Numbered from the stretch's first letter, positions 34,963 through 47,447 are shown. The stretch is DNA of 64,000 bases from Isoetes taiwanensis (GCA_021234155.1 JAJEKV010000086.1:3025461-3089460); one strand, 5' to 3'. Program-made: numbers and translations. The notes: generated from the sequence alone by a model not told the origin.

Positions 34963-35511
34963 CCTTCAAGTGCTGTCTATTAAATATGAATAAGTCCAGA
35001 TTTTGTTGAATATGTTCGATTATTTCAGCGTTGGAGCCATAATTTGTTGGAATAGATGAGTAAGAGCTTTCACTATTGAAAAATATAGCGTCTTCATCGG
35101 ATGCAAAGAAACTTCTACCCAATATGCTTGGTTATGCAAATTTTAGACAATATGTGAATTGGTCAAATCCCTAATTGCTCGAAAATACTTGCCAACATCA
35201 ATCAACCCCAAACAGTTGAGATAATTTGAATGCTTATCTCTGGTACCTCATACCTCATTAAATACCTTCAGGTACGAGCATACCATTATGCTTATTTCTA
35301 ACGTTATCCTTGGTTTTAGCCACAATATTCTATAATTTACATCGAATGCTTTCAAGGTGATTGTTTCTTAAACAAAAACTACGAGCCAAAAAAGATCTTT
35401 TTATATAAATTTTTATATTAACATATCAGTACTGGTATAAAGCTTATTCTCGCTTAGAAACATAAATTTAATAAAAAAATATTCCGCTAAGGCTTCACAA
35501 TTATAATCTGC

Positions 35512-35588
35512 ATGATAACCTATATTCTTATATTGTGAACAACTTATATTCTTATATTGTGCATGATAACCTATATTCTTATATTGTG
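35512..35588. repeat. Short tandem repeat, about 30 bp x 3
   Basis: TATATTCTTATATTGTG recurs three times with GATAACC or AACAACT spacers, just before copy 2 of the AT-rich repeat. Confidence 0.6.
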
Positions 35589-36550
35589 CCCTCAAGACTT
35601 CAAAGAATCACTAGAAAAGTTTTTATCAACTAATTATTCTTTTCTCACACTTGTTAAATCATTTTATTGTCATACAGTTTACTAAGTGTGAGCAAAGAAT
35701 AATGCATCGTAATTTATATTATTTTATTATCATACTATATTATCACATGTCTTTGCTATTTTCTCTAACTTCTTTATCACATTTGTGTCATTTTATTGGC
35801 ACATTAAAGTCAACTTTGTATCATTTGTTTGTCGCCATTTTTGTTATTATTATGTCAATATATTATCACAATTTTTGACGCATGACTTTATCAAAACTAT
35901 TGTCACAATTGTTTCATTTTGTTGGCACATTATTGGCAGATTTATATCATTTATTTGTCACTAATTTTGTCATTTTTAATTCAGTTTTCCTCACATCTTT
36001 GACAGACGGTTTTGTCACAATATAGTAAAAAAGATTTCCATTTTTTTGTCACCTTTTTTTTTGGCAATATTGCATCATTCTATTGTCATATTATTGTCAA
36101 TTACTGTTCACCAATTTTGTCATTGTTATTGTCATTTTTATGTCACATTTTTTATATTTTATTTTAGTGCCAATAAATCTCTGTTCCCTTATAGTATATA
36201 AAGTCCACAATTATTTGGCTTGTATTGTATCATATTTTTAGAGAATATGAATTGAAAATTCTGCTGCAAATTAGCCCCAATTAATGTAATTGTTTCTCCA
36301 ATGTCTTCAATGATTATACCGACACACTTAAAATAATAATTATATCAATCATCTCTGTCCCCGTATAATAACTAAAGAGTATAATAGACCCATTGATAAA
36401 CCGAAGGACAATAACTGGTAACTCTGGCCCAGCAGCATCCTATAAATAGCAAATAAAATTATCGTTTAGTTTAAGTTCAAATTAAAAATTTTTATGAAAT
36501 ATTTTTAAGAGTGCTAAGAGTTTGTGAATTTTGAAATTGTCACAGTATGT
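35589..36550. repeat. AT-rich dispersed repeat, copy 2, left part
   Basis: Starts with CCCTCAAGACTT (CCCTCAAAATCT in copy 1) and follows copy 1 through the TTGTCAC-rich array, the TTGGCTTGTATTGTATCATA block and the GGACAATAACTGGTAACTCT block. It then lacks about 490 bases present in copy 1. It stops near 36550 and resumes at 39488, so an insertion splits it. Confidence 0.65.
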
Positions 36551-36649
36551 AATAAAATAACAGGGGGTTCCAGAGGGGTTTGATATGGATGTAAAAATAA
36601 CAATTCCTGAAACTATAGACCAATATGTAGCATTATAACAGGGGTTTTT

Positions 36650-36775
36650 TTTTGTGTTTTTGTACTGTTTTCTCTAAGGTTTTCATATGATTTGGTGGCC
36701 GTATTCATCCAGGTGTACTAAATAGTATTTCTAGAGTGCACCCTTTGTAAGCCATTTGATTTTAGAAAAGGGGCA
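36650..36775. repeat. Dispersed repeat core, copy 1
   Basis: Shares CATATGATTT, GGTGTACTAAATAGTATTTC and TAGAGTGCACCCTTT with 51845-51925 in the same orientation. The GGTGTACT and AGAGTGCACC parts can pair as an imperfect hairpin. Confidence 0.6.
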
Positions 36776-37239
36776 AATCTCGTGGTGAATATCCTCCCAT
36801 TAGTTTTAGGGTTTTTTAGGGTTGTATGGATTAGGCATGACCATTTTAACTTGACTTTTTTAAATCCCCATGTCTTAACTCCATTTAACTATTTCAACTA
36901 ACTGCTTGTTTTTATTTTCTTTTAAACCTAACGCGCCGAGGTTAGAGGCGGCTCTGCACTCACTTAATCCGACCTCCGTGCCATAGAATCCAGCCCAAAT
37001 CACCAAGGCACATCCCGATTTTGCCTTCTAGGGATTCTTAGATCCAAGAACTTGCGAATTTCGTGAGTGTACAGCCGCATTCCTCTTGAGTTAGGGTTTC
37101 AAGTTATGTATGGTTGAACGGATCCAAGCACCAACAAGTTTGCCAGCCTTTCTTCATCGCCTATAGCAAAGATTCCGCTTGGCCATAGATCATTTCTACC
37201 GGGCATTAAATCACATAGATATAATGCTTCTCAAAAATT

Positions 37240-38200
37240 CTCAAGCGTCGGCGTTCGGGACCGCTTGGATGGCACGATTATCGAGAACGTAACCCCAATG
37301 TGAACATTTTTTCACAAGGGTCCTTGGTAAACCCAGCAGACTATGGCCAAGGGACCTCGTGTTTACTCGATGTTGGCAAGAAGATAAGAGGTTGGTCTTA
37401 CTTTGTAAATGGCAATGGATCATTTGGATTTTTCCTATTCGATGGGTCAGTCTGCTTACATTGTCCGATCAAGGATCTCGACTTATCACCTAACAGCTTG
37501 TATACACGCTACCTTTACCATGCCAAAGCTCCAACGCCTAAGGTTTATTATAGAGTTTTCCCCACGAAGTTCTCTACTCTCCATAGAGTTTATGTCAAGG
37601 CACCAAAAGAATGACTCACTTCGACGGGATCTTTCAAAGGCAATGAAATGCCTTCCCGCCCATTATAACTTAGAAGGCATCTCATATTACTATTTTGCAA
37701 ATATAACAAATGATAATCTAGGGTATGGTGGATCCTTCGTCTCACCCATATAATCATGAGCTATTTCGGCAAAATGAAGCTTTGGGCTTCCATGGCTATG
37801 GCATTTTTGGTACCCAAATCGGAAAATTTCTAAGAGGATCATGCCATATATGCATTCCGTGGAGGGAATGAGATTTAGATGCCACAACGCATTTCGCTCA
37901 CAAGATCCGATTATTATAAAGCAAGAATCGTAAGAACTACCGGTTTTCTGGAGGGAGTAAATATGCTCAATGTGATATGCTTCAAGTTCTTGAAGAGCAT
38001 GATCCTAATGTTGATACATATAAGAAGATGCTACAATACATGTAATGTATTGAACCTCCCTTTTCTTCAATTGTTTTACCAAAGAGGTTGGAAAATCTCA
38101 ATCGGTCATTTATTGTTTTATATAACTAATCATGGATTGCTTGGCTTTGCAAGTTCATGTTGTATCTTGTTGCTACTTGTAGAGTGTATGGCATTGTAGA
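37240..38200 (+). other. Coding-like region, unidentified
   Basis: Overlapping plus-strand frames (37300-37614, 37409-37753, 37879-38199) suggest one older reading broken by frame changes. Peptides include VGKKIRGWSYFVNGNGSFGF and DPNVDTYKKMLQYM. I recognise no domain. It lies inside the nested insertion, so it may be a gene of that element or a captured host fragment. Confidence 0.25.
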
Positions 38201-38964
38201 ATTCTAATACATGAAGCCCGATCTATCTTCTTTTTGGCAATTTGGATTTCTCCATGAATCAACCTTTTTCACATCTTGTATCATGTTGGTCGCAAATTGT
38301 TCGTCTCTAATCATCCTAGGAGAAATTGACTACCTTGTCTGGTCAATTGTTTTTGTGAAGTTCTTTGTCAAAACACCCTTTCTTACCTAATGTCTAAGAA
38401 CTTCTGATCTTGATCATGACAAAGGCAAGTTGTTTGTGCAGTTACACAGATACTTTGGAAGACATTGAATTGGATCAGGTATTCACATTTGACTAAATCT
38501 GAGCTTTATTGTTTCTTTATTTCAAACACTTATGCTTGTTCTATGCAGGCGAAGGAGATGTTTGATGCAGCATTGCGTTACCTTCTATTTCCATTACCCA
38601 TCATGCAACCATTGCACATCATTGTATTTATATTAAAACAAGGCAGTTTTATCATCCTAGGCTTGTCTCATATAATTGGGTGATATGCAAAGTGTTTGCA
38701 AATTATCAAAAAGGGTTTGCTCTTGTGGACATGTATGCAAAACGTGGTGTGATTTGGCAAATTCTAAAATACTTTTTATAACTTGAGTATGTGGTGCAAC
38801 ACCATAGTTTTTTTTCAATGCGTTTATCTTGTTTTCTTTGTCTGATTTCGTTAGGGCCCGAAGGGCCCAAAATTTTTTTTTAACTACCAACATATAACTA
38901 ACAGTGGCATTATTACTACAAACCATTGCATCTAACACATTTAAATGAAAAATCCTCCTGAAAC

Positions 38965-39250
38965 CCCCTTTGGTTTGGGTGCATATTCACACGGGGGTTA
39001 CGTAGGGCAGCGAGAGCCCCTAAAAATACATGTACAAAATTAACACCATTAAGTACATTCCCTCAAATCTTATAGTATTTTGCAAACCTCAAGATACAGT
39101 ATACAAAAACTTGCGACAAATGCATACCCCACAACCGAGGGATCGCTATGTATGGTCCGTATCTTGGAATAAAGGGCAAATATGCCCATCCGACAAATTT
39201 CCTCGTTGTTGAGTAACCCCCTGTGTGAATATGCACTAAAACCGAAAACA
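38965..39250. mobile_element. MITE with terminal inverted repeats, copy 1
   Basis: The left end GGGTGCATATTCACACGGGG, followed by GTTAC, matches the complement of the right end (TAGTGCATATTCACACAGGG, then GGTTAC). This gives inverted repeats of about 30 bases. The body holds GGCAGCGAGAGCCCC-like and GAGGGATCGCTATG text and is shared with 53385-53675. A target duplication is not clear, so the superfamily is not assigned. Confidence 0.65.
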
Positions 39251-39487
39251 ACCGAATGGGTTGTTATAAAAAAAACATAGATTCAAAATAAAAATATTCC
39301 CTCAAAACCTTAAGCGAAATTGTATTTCATATTTCAAAATCATAGGCACTTCCAATCATAAATGACTATAAGCGAAACGAGAGGTACCCAGAGGCCCCAA
39401 CATACGATCTGGGTCATAGGATCCACGAATCCGACGACTGTGGTAGTTCAAGGTGCACCTCGTTTAGAATATGTAGTCAATTGCTTA

Positions 39488-39735
39488 TCAAGATATCAGG
39501 TTTCATATACAAATTATCATGATTGCCAAATTCTAAATTGCTTAAATCACGAAAATTAAAAATACATATTCTCGATATTTATAATTCTAAATAGAATCAA
39601 GTGAAAATTAGTCTAGAAAGTAATTTTATGCTTTGATAACCATCATACTTTTAATTTAAAGATAAACTTATATACTAAGACTTACAAGAATTATTAAAAT
39701 CAAGACAGATTAAATAATATATCTCTATTATAATG
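39488..39735. repeat. AT-rich dispersed repeat, copy 2, right part
   Basis: Follows copy 1 (34705-34962) closely from ATCAGGTTTCATATAC through ATTCTAAATAGAATCAAG and AATTTTATGCTT to TATTATAATG. It is the continuation of 35589-36550 beyond the nested insertion. Confidence 0.65.
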
Positions 39736-42229
39736 TTTTAGTGTGTGTCTTCAGTGGAGCCCTAAATTGGGCGGCCGAGATATAACTTAAAAATTGCACG
39801 GTCCAGATAGCTAACCAAATGACCATGATGAAAACTATGGTGAAATGTTCCAACATAGCTATGCAATTCTATCTAGATTTGCCTGATCGAGACCAGCAGT
39901 TGGATGCACCAACTGCTTTCAGACTTTGCTAGGTTAATTTTGAGACTCTGCAAGCATCCATTGCAATTCTCAGTCCAAATTGTGCACTATAACAAACCCC
40001 ACATCCCGGCCCTGCCTGCTGGAGTTCTCTTGCTGGGATAGTCCAGATGATCTGCAACTCCTGAGCTTCTTCAAATCGGCCTTCTAGAGTTCTGAAAAAC
40101 AAGTTCTAGATCACTTACAGCTAAGGTCAGAAGAAATATTTTGGACAATTTTGCTATTGTAGATCCCATACAACATATGATTGGGGCTTAATTGAAGCTC
40201 CTTGCAATTTGTAAGGTTTTACTCAGATAATTCGCAAGGGAAGGAAGGAAGGAAGGAAGGAAGGAAGTATATTTCAACGAAAGGGAGGAAAGCAGCGTTG
40301 CACATCTTCCTCGCTTTTCTAGCTAAAAGAGCAAAAATTGTTTTACTGTTTTGTCTTACATCTTTGTCTTCAACGAGCAACTTTAGTTGCCTGCTACAAT
40401 AGCTTTCAGTATCTTCTTTTTGGAATGGAATAAGAAATAGCGTTGATGGAATGGAAATAGCAAGCTAGAAACATGACATTAATGGTAGGATGGAGGAAAG
40501 CAGAATTTAATTATATTCATATCTTCCAAATAATATGTTATTTCAATATGAAACTTGAGAGTTATATTACAAAAGAAGGCCCGCATTCATGAAAAATATA
40601 GTGTAACATGAAAGATGACCTATATGTAACATTATCCTACTAAAACTGCAATGCTTTGTAGCAACAATAGATATACCAGTTTTATACTAGTAAGAAATAA
40701 CTATGTTTCTCCATATTTTTTTGCAAGAAGGCCACACAACCTACATAGTGGACATATACATATGTCCCTTGTCATATTATTGAACCATTTGGAAGGCTTA
40801 CTTGGAGAAATGTAGCGTGTTCTATTCTATTCTATTCTACAAAGCTGAGAAAGACGCATCAAAGGTCATGTGGTCTAATTATTGATTCTCATAGTTAAAC
40901 TTCAAGATCTTCACTTTCATTCATCAATAAATATCACTAGCTATGTAAATACTCAGTCTTCAGCCTATAGTTTTGGAATTAACTCAAAATTTTAACCTCT
41001 AATGTATTAATCCTGTGACTGTACATCATCTTTAAATCTAGTTAATTGCATGGTTAAACCCTAATTACACTATATGCAAGTTAATAGAGTAATTTTCTAT
41101 GTCGATATAAGTAGAATGCATCTTTCATTACACTCGTGATACTTATAGATGGTGATTTTGGAGGATTTTAACATATAATTTTGTCCAAAATTCTGTATAA
41201 AAAATTCTCTGATAAATTCGGAAGTTGGTATAACTTATGAACACTCCAAAAAATATGACATTGTACTTCATATAGTTTACAACTCATGGCCACAAGAATT
41301 AAGACAAAACTTGTAATAATAAAAGAGAAATAATTCCTAAACTGTAAGCGGCATTTTTTAACAAAACTGGGGTTTGGCGGATTTCACGGATGTTAGATGA
41401 TAGCAACCAAAGCTGAAAGCATACAAATCAATGTGTCCTATCATAGATAGGCAAGCACTTCCAATTTTAACAAGGTTTAGGTCTGCTTATGGTAGGAAAC
41501 TCAAGGATGTAGTTCTGGACTGTTGCAAAAACTGCAAAATTCTCTAAAATTTGGACAATCACCACAACATATAGGTGAGTTCATTGGTCGTGAGATTCTC
41601 CAAGATCATTAAGAATCAAGTAAAGATTGATATGGAAGTGATATATTATGAAATTGAAACTTTTATTCTCATATATAATGGTTTACGGGCGCAAGGGTCA
41701 ATTGATCAATTCTCGTCCATGGATCAGGAATGGTCCCCTGGACAACTCTAGTGCTAATCATTTCTTGAACTCATACATGGCTTAAGCTACGTTGATATTT
41801 ATAAATATATATAAAATGCTATATTTTTTTGAAATAGAAACCACTTTGTTTTCTATAAATGTGTGCTCTATAGATAAACGCTTGTCTTATTGTAGTAAAT
41901 AAAGACAGTTTACATTGTACCATGAAAGAAACAAGGTGTTAGACGACGGGTTGCCCTCCCAAGGACACAAAAAGTGTGTTTTTATGGTTTTTGTTTCAAC
42001 GCTTTGTTTTCATGTTTTTATTTTGATTGTTATGTAAGATCGAACTTGAATGCTGATTTGTTTTTTTCATCTGGTTTGCCTCTTTTGACCGCTTATGTAT
42101 TGTAAGGGAGCAAGAAATAAGTATATAAGAATTGGAATTTGGACATTCTTCTTTCCTTTGTTTTGTTCGCAATGTACATGGTGAAAGAACTTTGCTTTAG
42201 TAAAACATAGTTGGTTCTACAGCTATATC
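39736..42229. other. No recognisable gene; GGAA microsatellite
   Basis: Contains a GGAA repeat of about seven units at 40237-40267 and a short TTCTA repeat at 40819-40839. Otherwise AT-rich with no supported frame. 41935-42000 weakly resembles 12885-12960. Confidence 0.4.
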
Positions 42230-42231
42230 AA

Positions 42232-42419
42232 AATATATAGCTTCCAATTTCTGCTTTATATCCTTTGGTAATTCCTTGTAAATCCACCTTAAAATTCCTG
42301 GCTTATTACCCTTGGTCACGCAGGCATCAAAATAGACCAATCCAAAATTCATATCATACATTCGTGCTAGATTTTGGAGACTATAAAGTCGAGGAGCCGT
42401 TTCTTGCAAATAATGTTCC
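42232..42419 (-). CDS. Divergent CRAL-TRIO (Sec14-like) domain exon
   Basis: After a TTGTAG acceptor at 42420 the exon reads ARMYDMNFGLVYFDACVTK, NKPGILRWIYKELP and DIKQKLEAIYF. Plant proteins of the divergent CRAL-TRIO type (annotated as Sec14 cytosolic factor family) have a matching segment: VHFHS, then a Leu-Arg-x-x-Tyr-x-Glu-Leu-Pro helix, then LQSVYFVHPG. These domains bind hydrophobic ligands or lipids. Only this exon is visible; the preceding and following parts are not seen within several hundred bases. The reading is uninterrupted. The family call rests on pattern memory, so it is moderate. Confidence 0.5.
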
Positions 42420-42429
42420 CTACAATTTA

Positions 42430-43282
42430 CAAAAATACATATTTTAGAGTCAGAGATAAGATGGAGGAAGAATACTTGTTTCATTCCCATACGGGCACAC
42501 AAGAAATCTACAGGCATACAAAACTGCAAACACAAAAATCAAGAAATTAGGAAAGATAAACAAAACAAGCTCAAGCATTAAGACCCAAGTGCGGGGGATT
42601 CAAACCTCGAGGCCCGAGAACCTCATGCACAAGAAATCTCGTATGGATGCTTTGGACCTAGTATGGATTCGAGGAGTACCAGTGTAATGGTGGCTTTAGG
42701 TGCAAACTGCCACCGCTTTATGTCTTGGTTGTCCACACAAATTATTACCCAAGACATCTCTTTTTTTTCTATTTTAATCAATGAGATAACAAAGTATTTT
42801 TCCATGTTGTTACTAAAGTTGGCAACGCCCGCATCCATCACTAATCACATATAAGAGGTCAGATTTTAATCACTCATTTATTAGCTTGTGGTCGTTGGCT
42901 TTTAATGGCCCAGATAGAAGAGGCCCATAACAATAAGATACTTGTTGTTTTAATAAATAGCTTATAGGCCATACTACAATTGATATCCACTAAAGAAGGA
43001 TGAGAATTGATGGAATTGAATCATCAAAGGTAAAGATTAAATGGATTCACTACTTATTGTTAGGCACTCAAGTGAATATTTATTTATATATGCACAATTG
43101 AACATTGCTTTTTTGTTAACATTCCCGAGGGTCAACATTGGCATCCACATAACATGGGCCATTGTTTTTCCTCCGAAATTAAAGCAGAGAGGGAAATTCA
43201 TATGCTTTGCTTAAATAAAAGTTGGGTTTTTTCTTCCTTTTTTCCCCCTTTTTTTTTCTTTGGGTGGGGGTGTTGGGGGGGG
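42430..43282. other. No recognisable gene
   Basis: The minus strand at 42440-42540 could hold a preceding exon of the CRAL-TRIO gene (a Met-rich stretch), but it shows no conserved motif. The remainder is unassigned. Confidence 0.3.
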
Positions 43283-44870
43283 GTAGAATAGAATAGAATA
43301 GAATAGAATAGAATATGATTTTATCGTCCACGGAGACCAACTGGCCTATGGGACCCAAGTACAAAGAGAGAGCAGCAGCGATACTACCGTGATTAAAACC
43401 CCACCGGCGGGTTTTCGGGAAAACCTTAGTAGCAATAAGGATGCTGACATACCGCACGCTTATATACATAATCACAAGTACAACCGAGGTTAATGCCGAT
43501 GTGGGGGCATAATCGGTGTCCGCATCCATTACCTCCCCGAGGTACGATCCCAACAAGCCTACAGAGGTCGTGTGTCGCGAGCTCATGCAAGGCCCGATAA
43601 GTATTAACTAATCGAAATATACCGAGCCCGATATGCTCAGACGGGACAGGCCCGGAGGGGGCGGATTTCATCCTCAATGGCGCCTCGCTGACAAAGACTG
43701 ACAGACTGCCCTCACGCTGCCCCCGATCCATCTCCCTATCTCAATGCGAGGTGGTGTGCACCTGCGTATAATGGAAGCAATCACCCTGGGCGCTTTTTCA
43801 TGGGTAGATGGGGTGCGCAGTAGTGGTGTGGGCCTCTCGTGAGCATGGGATTAATTTGCTATCGATAATTTGCCACCTTGACCCTCGCGGACAGGCCTCG
43901 CGATCCCAAAGCTTGGCCATGAAGCAAGCATCCAAGTATCGCTTCAAGGCAGCCGGCTGCCTTCGTGGTATGCACCGTCCACATCTCAGGCGCTCGCGAC
44001 ATTCCATAGCGAACCACCGGCTTGCTTTGTCTTTCCAAAGAAAGCTTTGAGTCGCCATGCGGGCCCATCGCCACCGCCAAAGCAAGGTTGGGCAGCCGGG
44101 CTTCATCCATAGCCACCACCTTCCGAAGTAAATAATGTGACGCTTCCAAAGCAGCCCCCTCTCAGAATGGAAGGAAGCCTCCTCCTCGAGCAAGATCTCG
44201 ATATGGGGACCGCGGGATTTCACTCCACGGGGCCAAGAAGGCCTTCGCACCTGCTCTAGATCGCTCCAAGTGGTGAGGGATATCACCGCCCCCTACACTT
44301 CCTCGCCCCATAGAGGAGGATCGTGCTCAACCAAGGCCCTCAACAAGTGTGCCTCGGTGACCCCATGCATACACCGCTTTGGATCGCTTGTTTTGCATTG
44401 CATACAGGGCTTTCCACCGCAGCGACTGCAGAAACTGGATGGATGCATCCCAGCAAGGTGGTGGTAGAAAACTCAATGCCCAAATACTTATAAGATCGAG
44501 CCACCTCCACTACCTGCCCCGTAAGTGAATGAGGGAAGGCGTGGGTGCCGGATGATGGGACCAAAGAAGACTTTGTCTTGGGCCAAGTTAACTCTCATGT
44601 CGTTGAATTGCGTAAAGTGTCCAAAGCATCCAGTGGCGTTGCATGTCCTCCGGGTATATGCGAAAGGGTCAACATCATCAGCATATATGAGTTGCCTGGA
44701 TTATGTGGTGCATCAATCGAAGCGCCTCGCTTCGGCTTAGCCATTCTTCTAGCTGGTCAATGTACAAACCGAAGAGCCGGGGATAGAGGGCAGCACTCCG
44801 GGCGCACCCCAATGCTACTTAACAACGGGCTCCCCGACAAGCAGGAGACGACCGGAGCAAGCCTCAGATA
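43283..44870 (-). mobile_element. LINE, copy 2, frameshifted, 5-prime truncated
   Basis: On the minus strand the 3-prime end is a run of six or seven TATTC units (43286-43317), preceded by GTGGACGATAAAA and GGTCCCATAGGCC as in the other copies. Upstream are a YADDVDPFAYT-like catalytic box near 44670, a NLAQ-K-type segment, a YLGIEFS segment near 44480 and the linker with VVAMDEARLPNLA. It is truncated near 44870 within the RT. Many frame changes are needed. Base composition is clearly more GC-rich than its surroundings. Confidence 0.75.
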
Positions 44871-44929
44871 GTCCAGAGGGGGGGGGGAGATGATGAACCT
44901 TTGAGGCTTTCACGAATTTGCATATAGTG

Positions 44930-45065
44930 GAAAATATTTAAGCAATCTGCATGAGTGGGGCATATTTAGTCATGTAGTGGGCCGTCTGAATATTTAAATA
45001 TTTAGTCATGTAGTGGAACATATTTAGTCATGTAGAATTTGCATATAGTGGGGCATCATGTTCAC
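44930..45065. repeat. Local short repeats
   Basis: CATATTTAGTCATGTAGTGG or variants occur three times, and GAATTTGCATATAGTGG occurs twice. The block lies immediately upstream of the 5-prime truncated LINE copy. Confidence 0.55.
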
Positions 45066-45384
45066 TATTAGGAAAAAAAGCAATGACGAACTTTGGGATC
45101 TTAAAGAAAACTTTCATGGTTTAAGCTGATTATACCATCCATTTTGTACATTCCAAATTGAAGCACTCAAGGTAAATGTTGAATGGATTCGCTACTTGTT
45201 TCTTGCCATGCACCAAAATGCTAGACCATTCATTTTGATGTTTACACCACTCATTGTTTTGAACACCAAAGAAGATCAGTCTAGAATACACATATGATAT
45301 ACTCAACGTTGCTACATGAAAACATATATGTACAATGGTCGTGAGGTAGAAATGGTCGGTTTTATGTACACCCGATTTGGGTTG

Positions 45385-45845
45385 GCCTCCCATGGAAACT
45401 CTTCCTATTTTCCATGGAAACCCTTCCAAATTTCCATGGAAACCCTTCCGGCTTTCATTAAAACCAGAAGGGGGTTTCCATGGAAACCCATCCTAATTTC
45501 TGTGGAAACCCTTCCGAATTTCTAAGTTTGAAAAATAGGAAGGGTTTCATGGAAATTAGGAAGGGTTTCCATGGAAAATCGGAAGGGTTTCCCATTTTGA
45601 AAACCGGAAGGATTTCCATGGAAAATGGGAAGGGTTTCCACCCTTTTTTTTTAATATTTGTAATATTCACGCTTTTCAATGGGCTACGCTTTTCTAGACG
45701 GATGCCGCCCATTAATGAGGATAAATGTGCACGTCACTCGAGAACTCAAAATTTAATTCATATGGAGACCCTTCCTATTTTCTAATGCCATGGAAAATAG
45801 GAAGGGTTTCCACAAACGGGGGAAAATAGGAAGGGTTTCCACATC
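45385..45845. repeat. Inverted satellite of CCATGGAAACCCTTCC units
   Basis: From 45388 to 45510 units of about 25 bases read TTCCATGGAAACCCTTCC. From 45536 to 45645 the same unit is inverted (GGAAGGGTTTCCATGGAAA). The two half-arrays face each other across a short spacer and could form a long hairpin. A third small cluster lies at 45765-45842. Variable bases between units are TATTT, AAATT or CGGTT. All frames here are products of the repeat and are not called genes. Confidence 0.8.
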
Positions 45846-45849
45846 TGAT

Positions 45850-47440
45850 CAAATTTTTTTGAAGGTCTATGCTCTTCTTGTGCTTGCACTCCACCACATT
45901 GGGATGGCAAATGGCAGAAGCATGCTAGGATGTTCTCTCACCGCATTGCGACACCACAAACTTGACAGAGGTGCAATGGCGAATTCTGAAGGTGCACGTT
46001 CTGCAACGCAACGTGAATGTTCGCATGTACCACGTGTTATCCACCTTGATTGGCTATCCGGGGGTTTCCATTGGAGGCTCCATGTTGTAGTTGTCAAAGC
46101 AGTGCCAAGAAGTTGGTATGCACTATTTTTTTTAATATTGCTTCAATTCAACTTACTAGTGTTTTCTCCAACTTCCTTATAGATGCCAGTGGACGATTTG
46201 GACGGTGTGGCTGTAGCAAACACTTAGCAGCATCATCTTGTTGTGCTAATTATGTTGTACTCTATGATGTTATATTGTACTCTATATGACACTATGCTCA
46301 ATCATGTACTGCCACTATTGGATAAGTCTCTCCGATCTATAAGTTTCATAAAGGGCATGATGATTCAAAACTATACTTTAAATGATTCTACTGCTAGTGG
46401 ATAAGTCTCACTTCTCATGAAGGGGAAGGTTAAACATTTAGATGTTTCCCTTAAACATATCAACACTTCAAATGTGACAACTTTAGCTTCAAGAACCTTA
46501 TCTGTCAAACCAATAAAGAAGCATCAAGACATGTGACTCTAGCGTGTAAATCCCATTTAGGTATCCCATTTCATATAGAATTTGATCCATTGGAGTGTCA
46601 TTCGTATCAGGATGATATTCAACTTGCTAGATTTGTAGGTGTTCTCAAAGTGCAAATAGGTTTGCATCATTTTTTACCATCTCTTTGCCTCATGCTTAGG
46701 ATTAGTGGATAAGAAAGTATTATAATCCCTTATGTTTTGTGTAAAATGGAAAGTGGATTGTTCAAAAGAAAATGCCTCCTCGTGATCTTAAAGGGGTGGT
46801 ACTATTGCTTGCCAAGAGTTCCTTCTCATGCAAGGGGTACCTAGTGGCCCGTCAAACTTCTTCGAAGTTATTAAGCAATAACTCGACTATATTGCATCAA
46901 AAACTCCGCCTCGGTTCCTTCCTTGCAAGTATCCGTGATTAATTCCTAAGGTCTTTTCGGTCGTAAAGGTGCTAATATTGGTGTTGTTGTGAGTGCTACT
47001 TTCAATTCCCCAAATGCATTATTGCACTCATTTGTCCATGCTTCATCTCACTTCTTGGCATTCGTCTTTGTCATTCTTGATAATGGGCATGTTATGTGCA
47101 AGTAGTCTTTGATAAATAGTTGATCCTGCATATGTAATTGCCAGTTGATCCTGCATTTGAGGCCGCCAATCGATCTTGCATATGTAACTGTCATTTGTAA
47201 CATTTTTAGTCCCTTTTTTGTGAATGTGCCAAAATAAATATACTATTAGAGAGAAACCCTAGAAAGGGGCTTTCTTTTTCGTTTTCAATGAATAAAGAAT
47301 GTTTTCTATATCCCTTATTGATGTACAATGTCACCCCAATCCCTTTGATCATTTCTTCCCTAGCAATCGTATTGACTAATATTTGGGAGTCGGGTGGAGG
47401 CATGAAACATGGTTCAGGAACATTCAGATTGTCTTGTAAT
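45850..47440. other. No recognisable gene
   Basis: The plus strand at 45855-46150 has a longer frame continuing out of the satellite, with no recognised domain. The stretch 46300-47200 is AT-rich. At 47110-47200 the phrase TTGATCCTGCAT recurs with variations three times. Confidence 0.3.
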
Positions 47441-47447
47441 GATTGCT

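Larger units (their letters stand above)
36553..39486. mobile_element. Nested insertion of about 2.9 kb in AT-rich repeat copy 2
   Basis: Sequence on both sides continues the AT-rich repeat (GTGAATTTTGAAATTGTCAC on the left, AGATATCAGGTTTCATATAC on the right). The block between is foreign to copy 1. Its left end, AACAGGGGGTT, also occurs at 51807. Inside are the core shared with 51.8 kb, an unassigned coding-like region (37240-38060) and a MITE (38965-39250). No terminal inverted repeats or polymerase were found, so its class is unknown. Confidence 0.5.

Noticed and set aside
33349-36450. The two AT-rich copies considered as LTRs of one element
   Set aside because: The copies continue with shared sequence beyond the presumed LTR (for example 34590-34962 and 39488-39735), and the space between has no gag or polymerase motif, so two separate repeat copies fit better.
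40815-40842. TTCTA repeat that could be another LINE tail
   Set aside because: The GTGGACGATAAAA segment that precedes the tail in true copies is missing, so it is treated as a simple repeat.
44545-44871. 108-codon plus-strand frame
   Set aside because: It is the antisense of the LINE reverse transcriptase, which reads on the minus strand.
45458-45785. Open frames rich in PWKPF and METLP words
   Set aside because: Products of the 25-base satellite; the same text appears on both strands because of the inverted arrangement.
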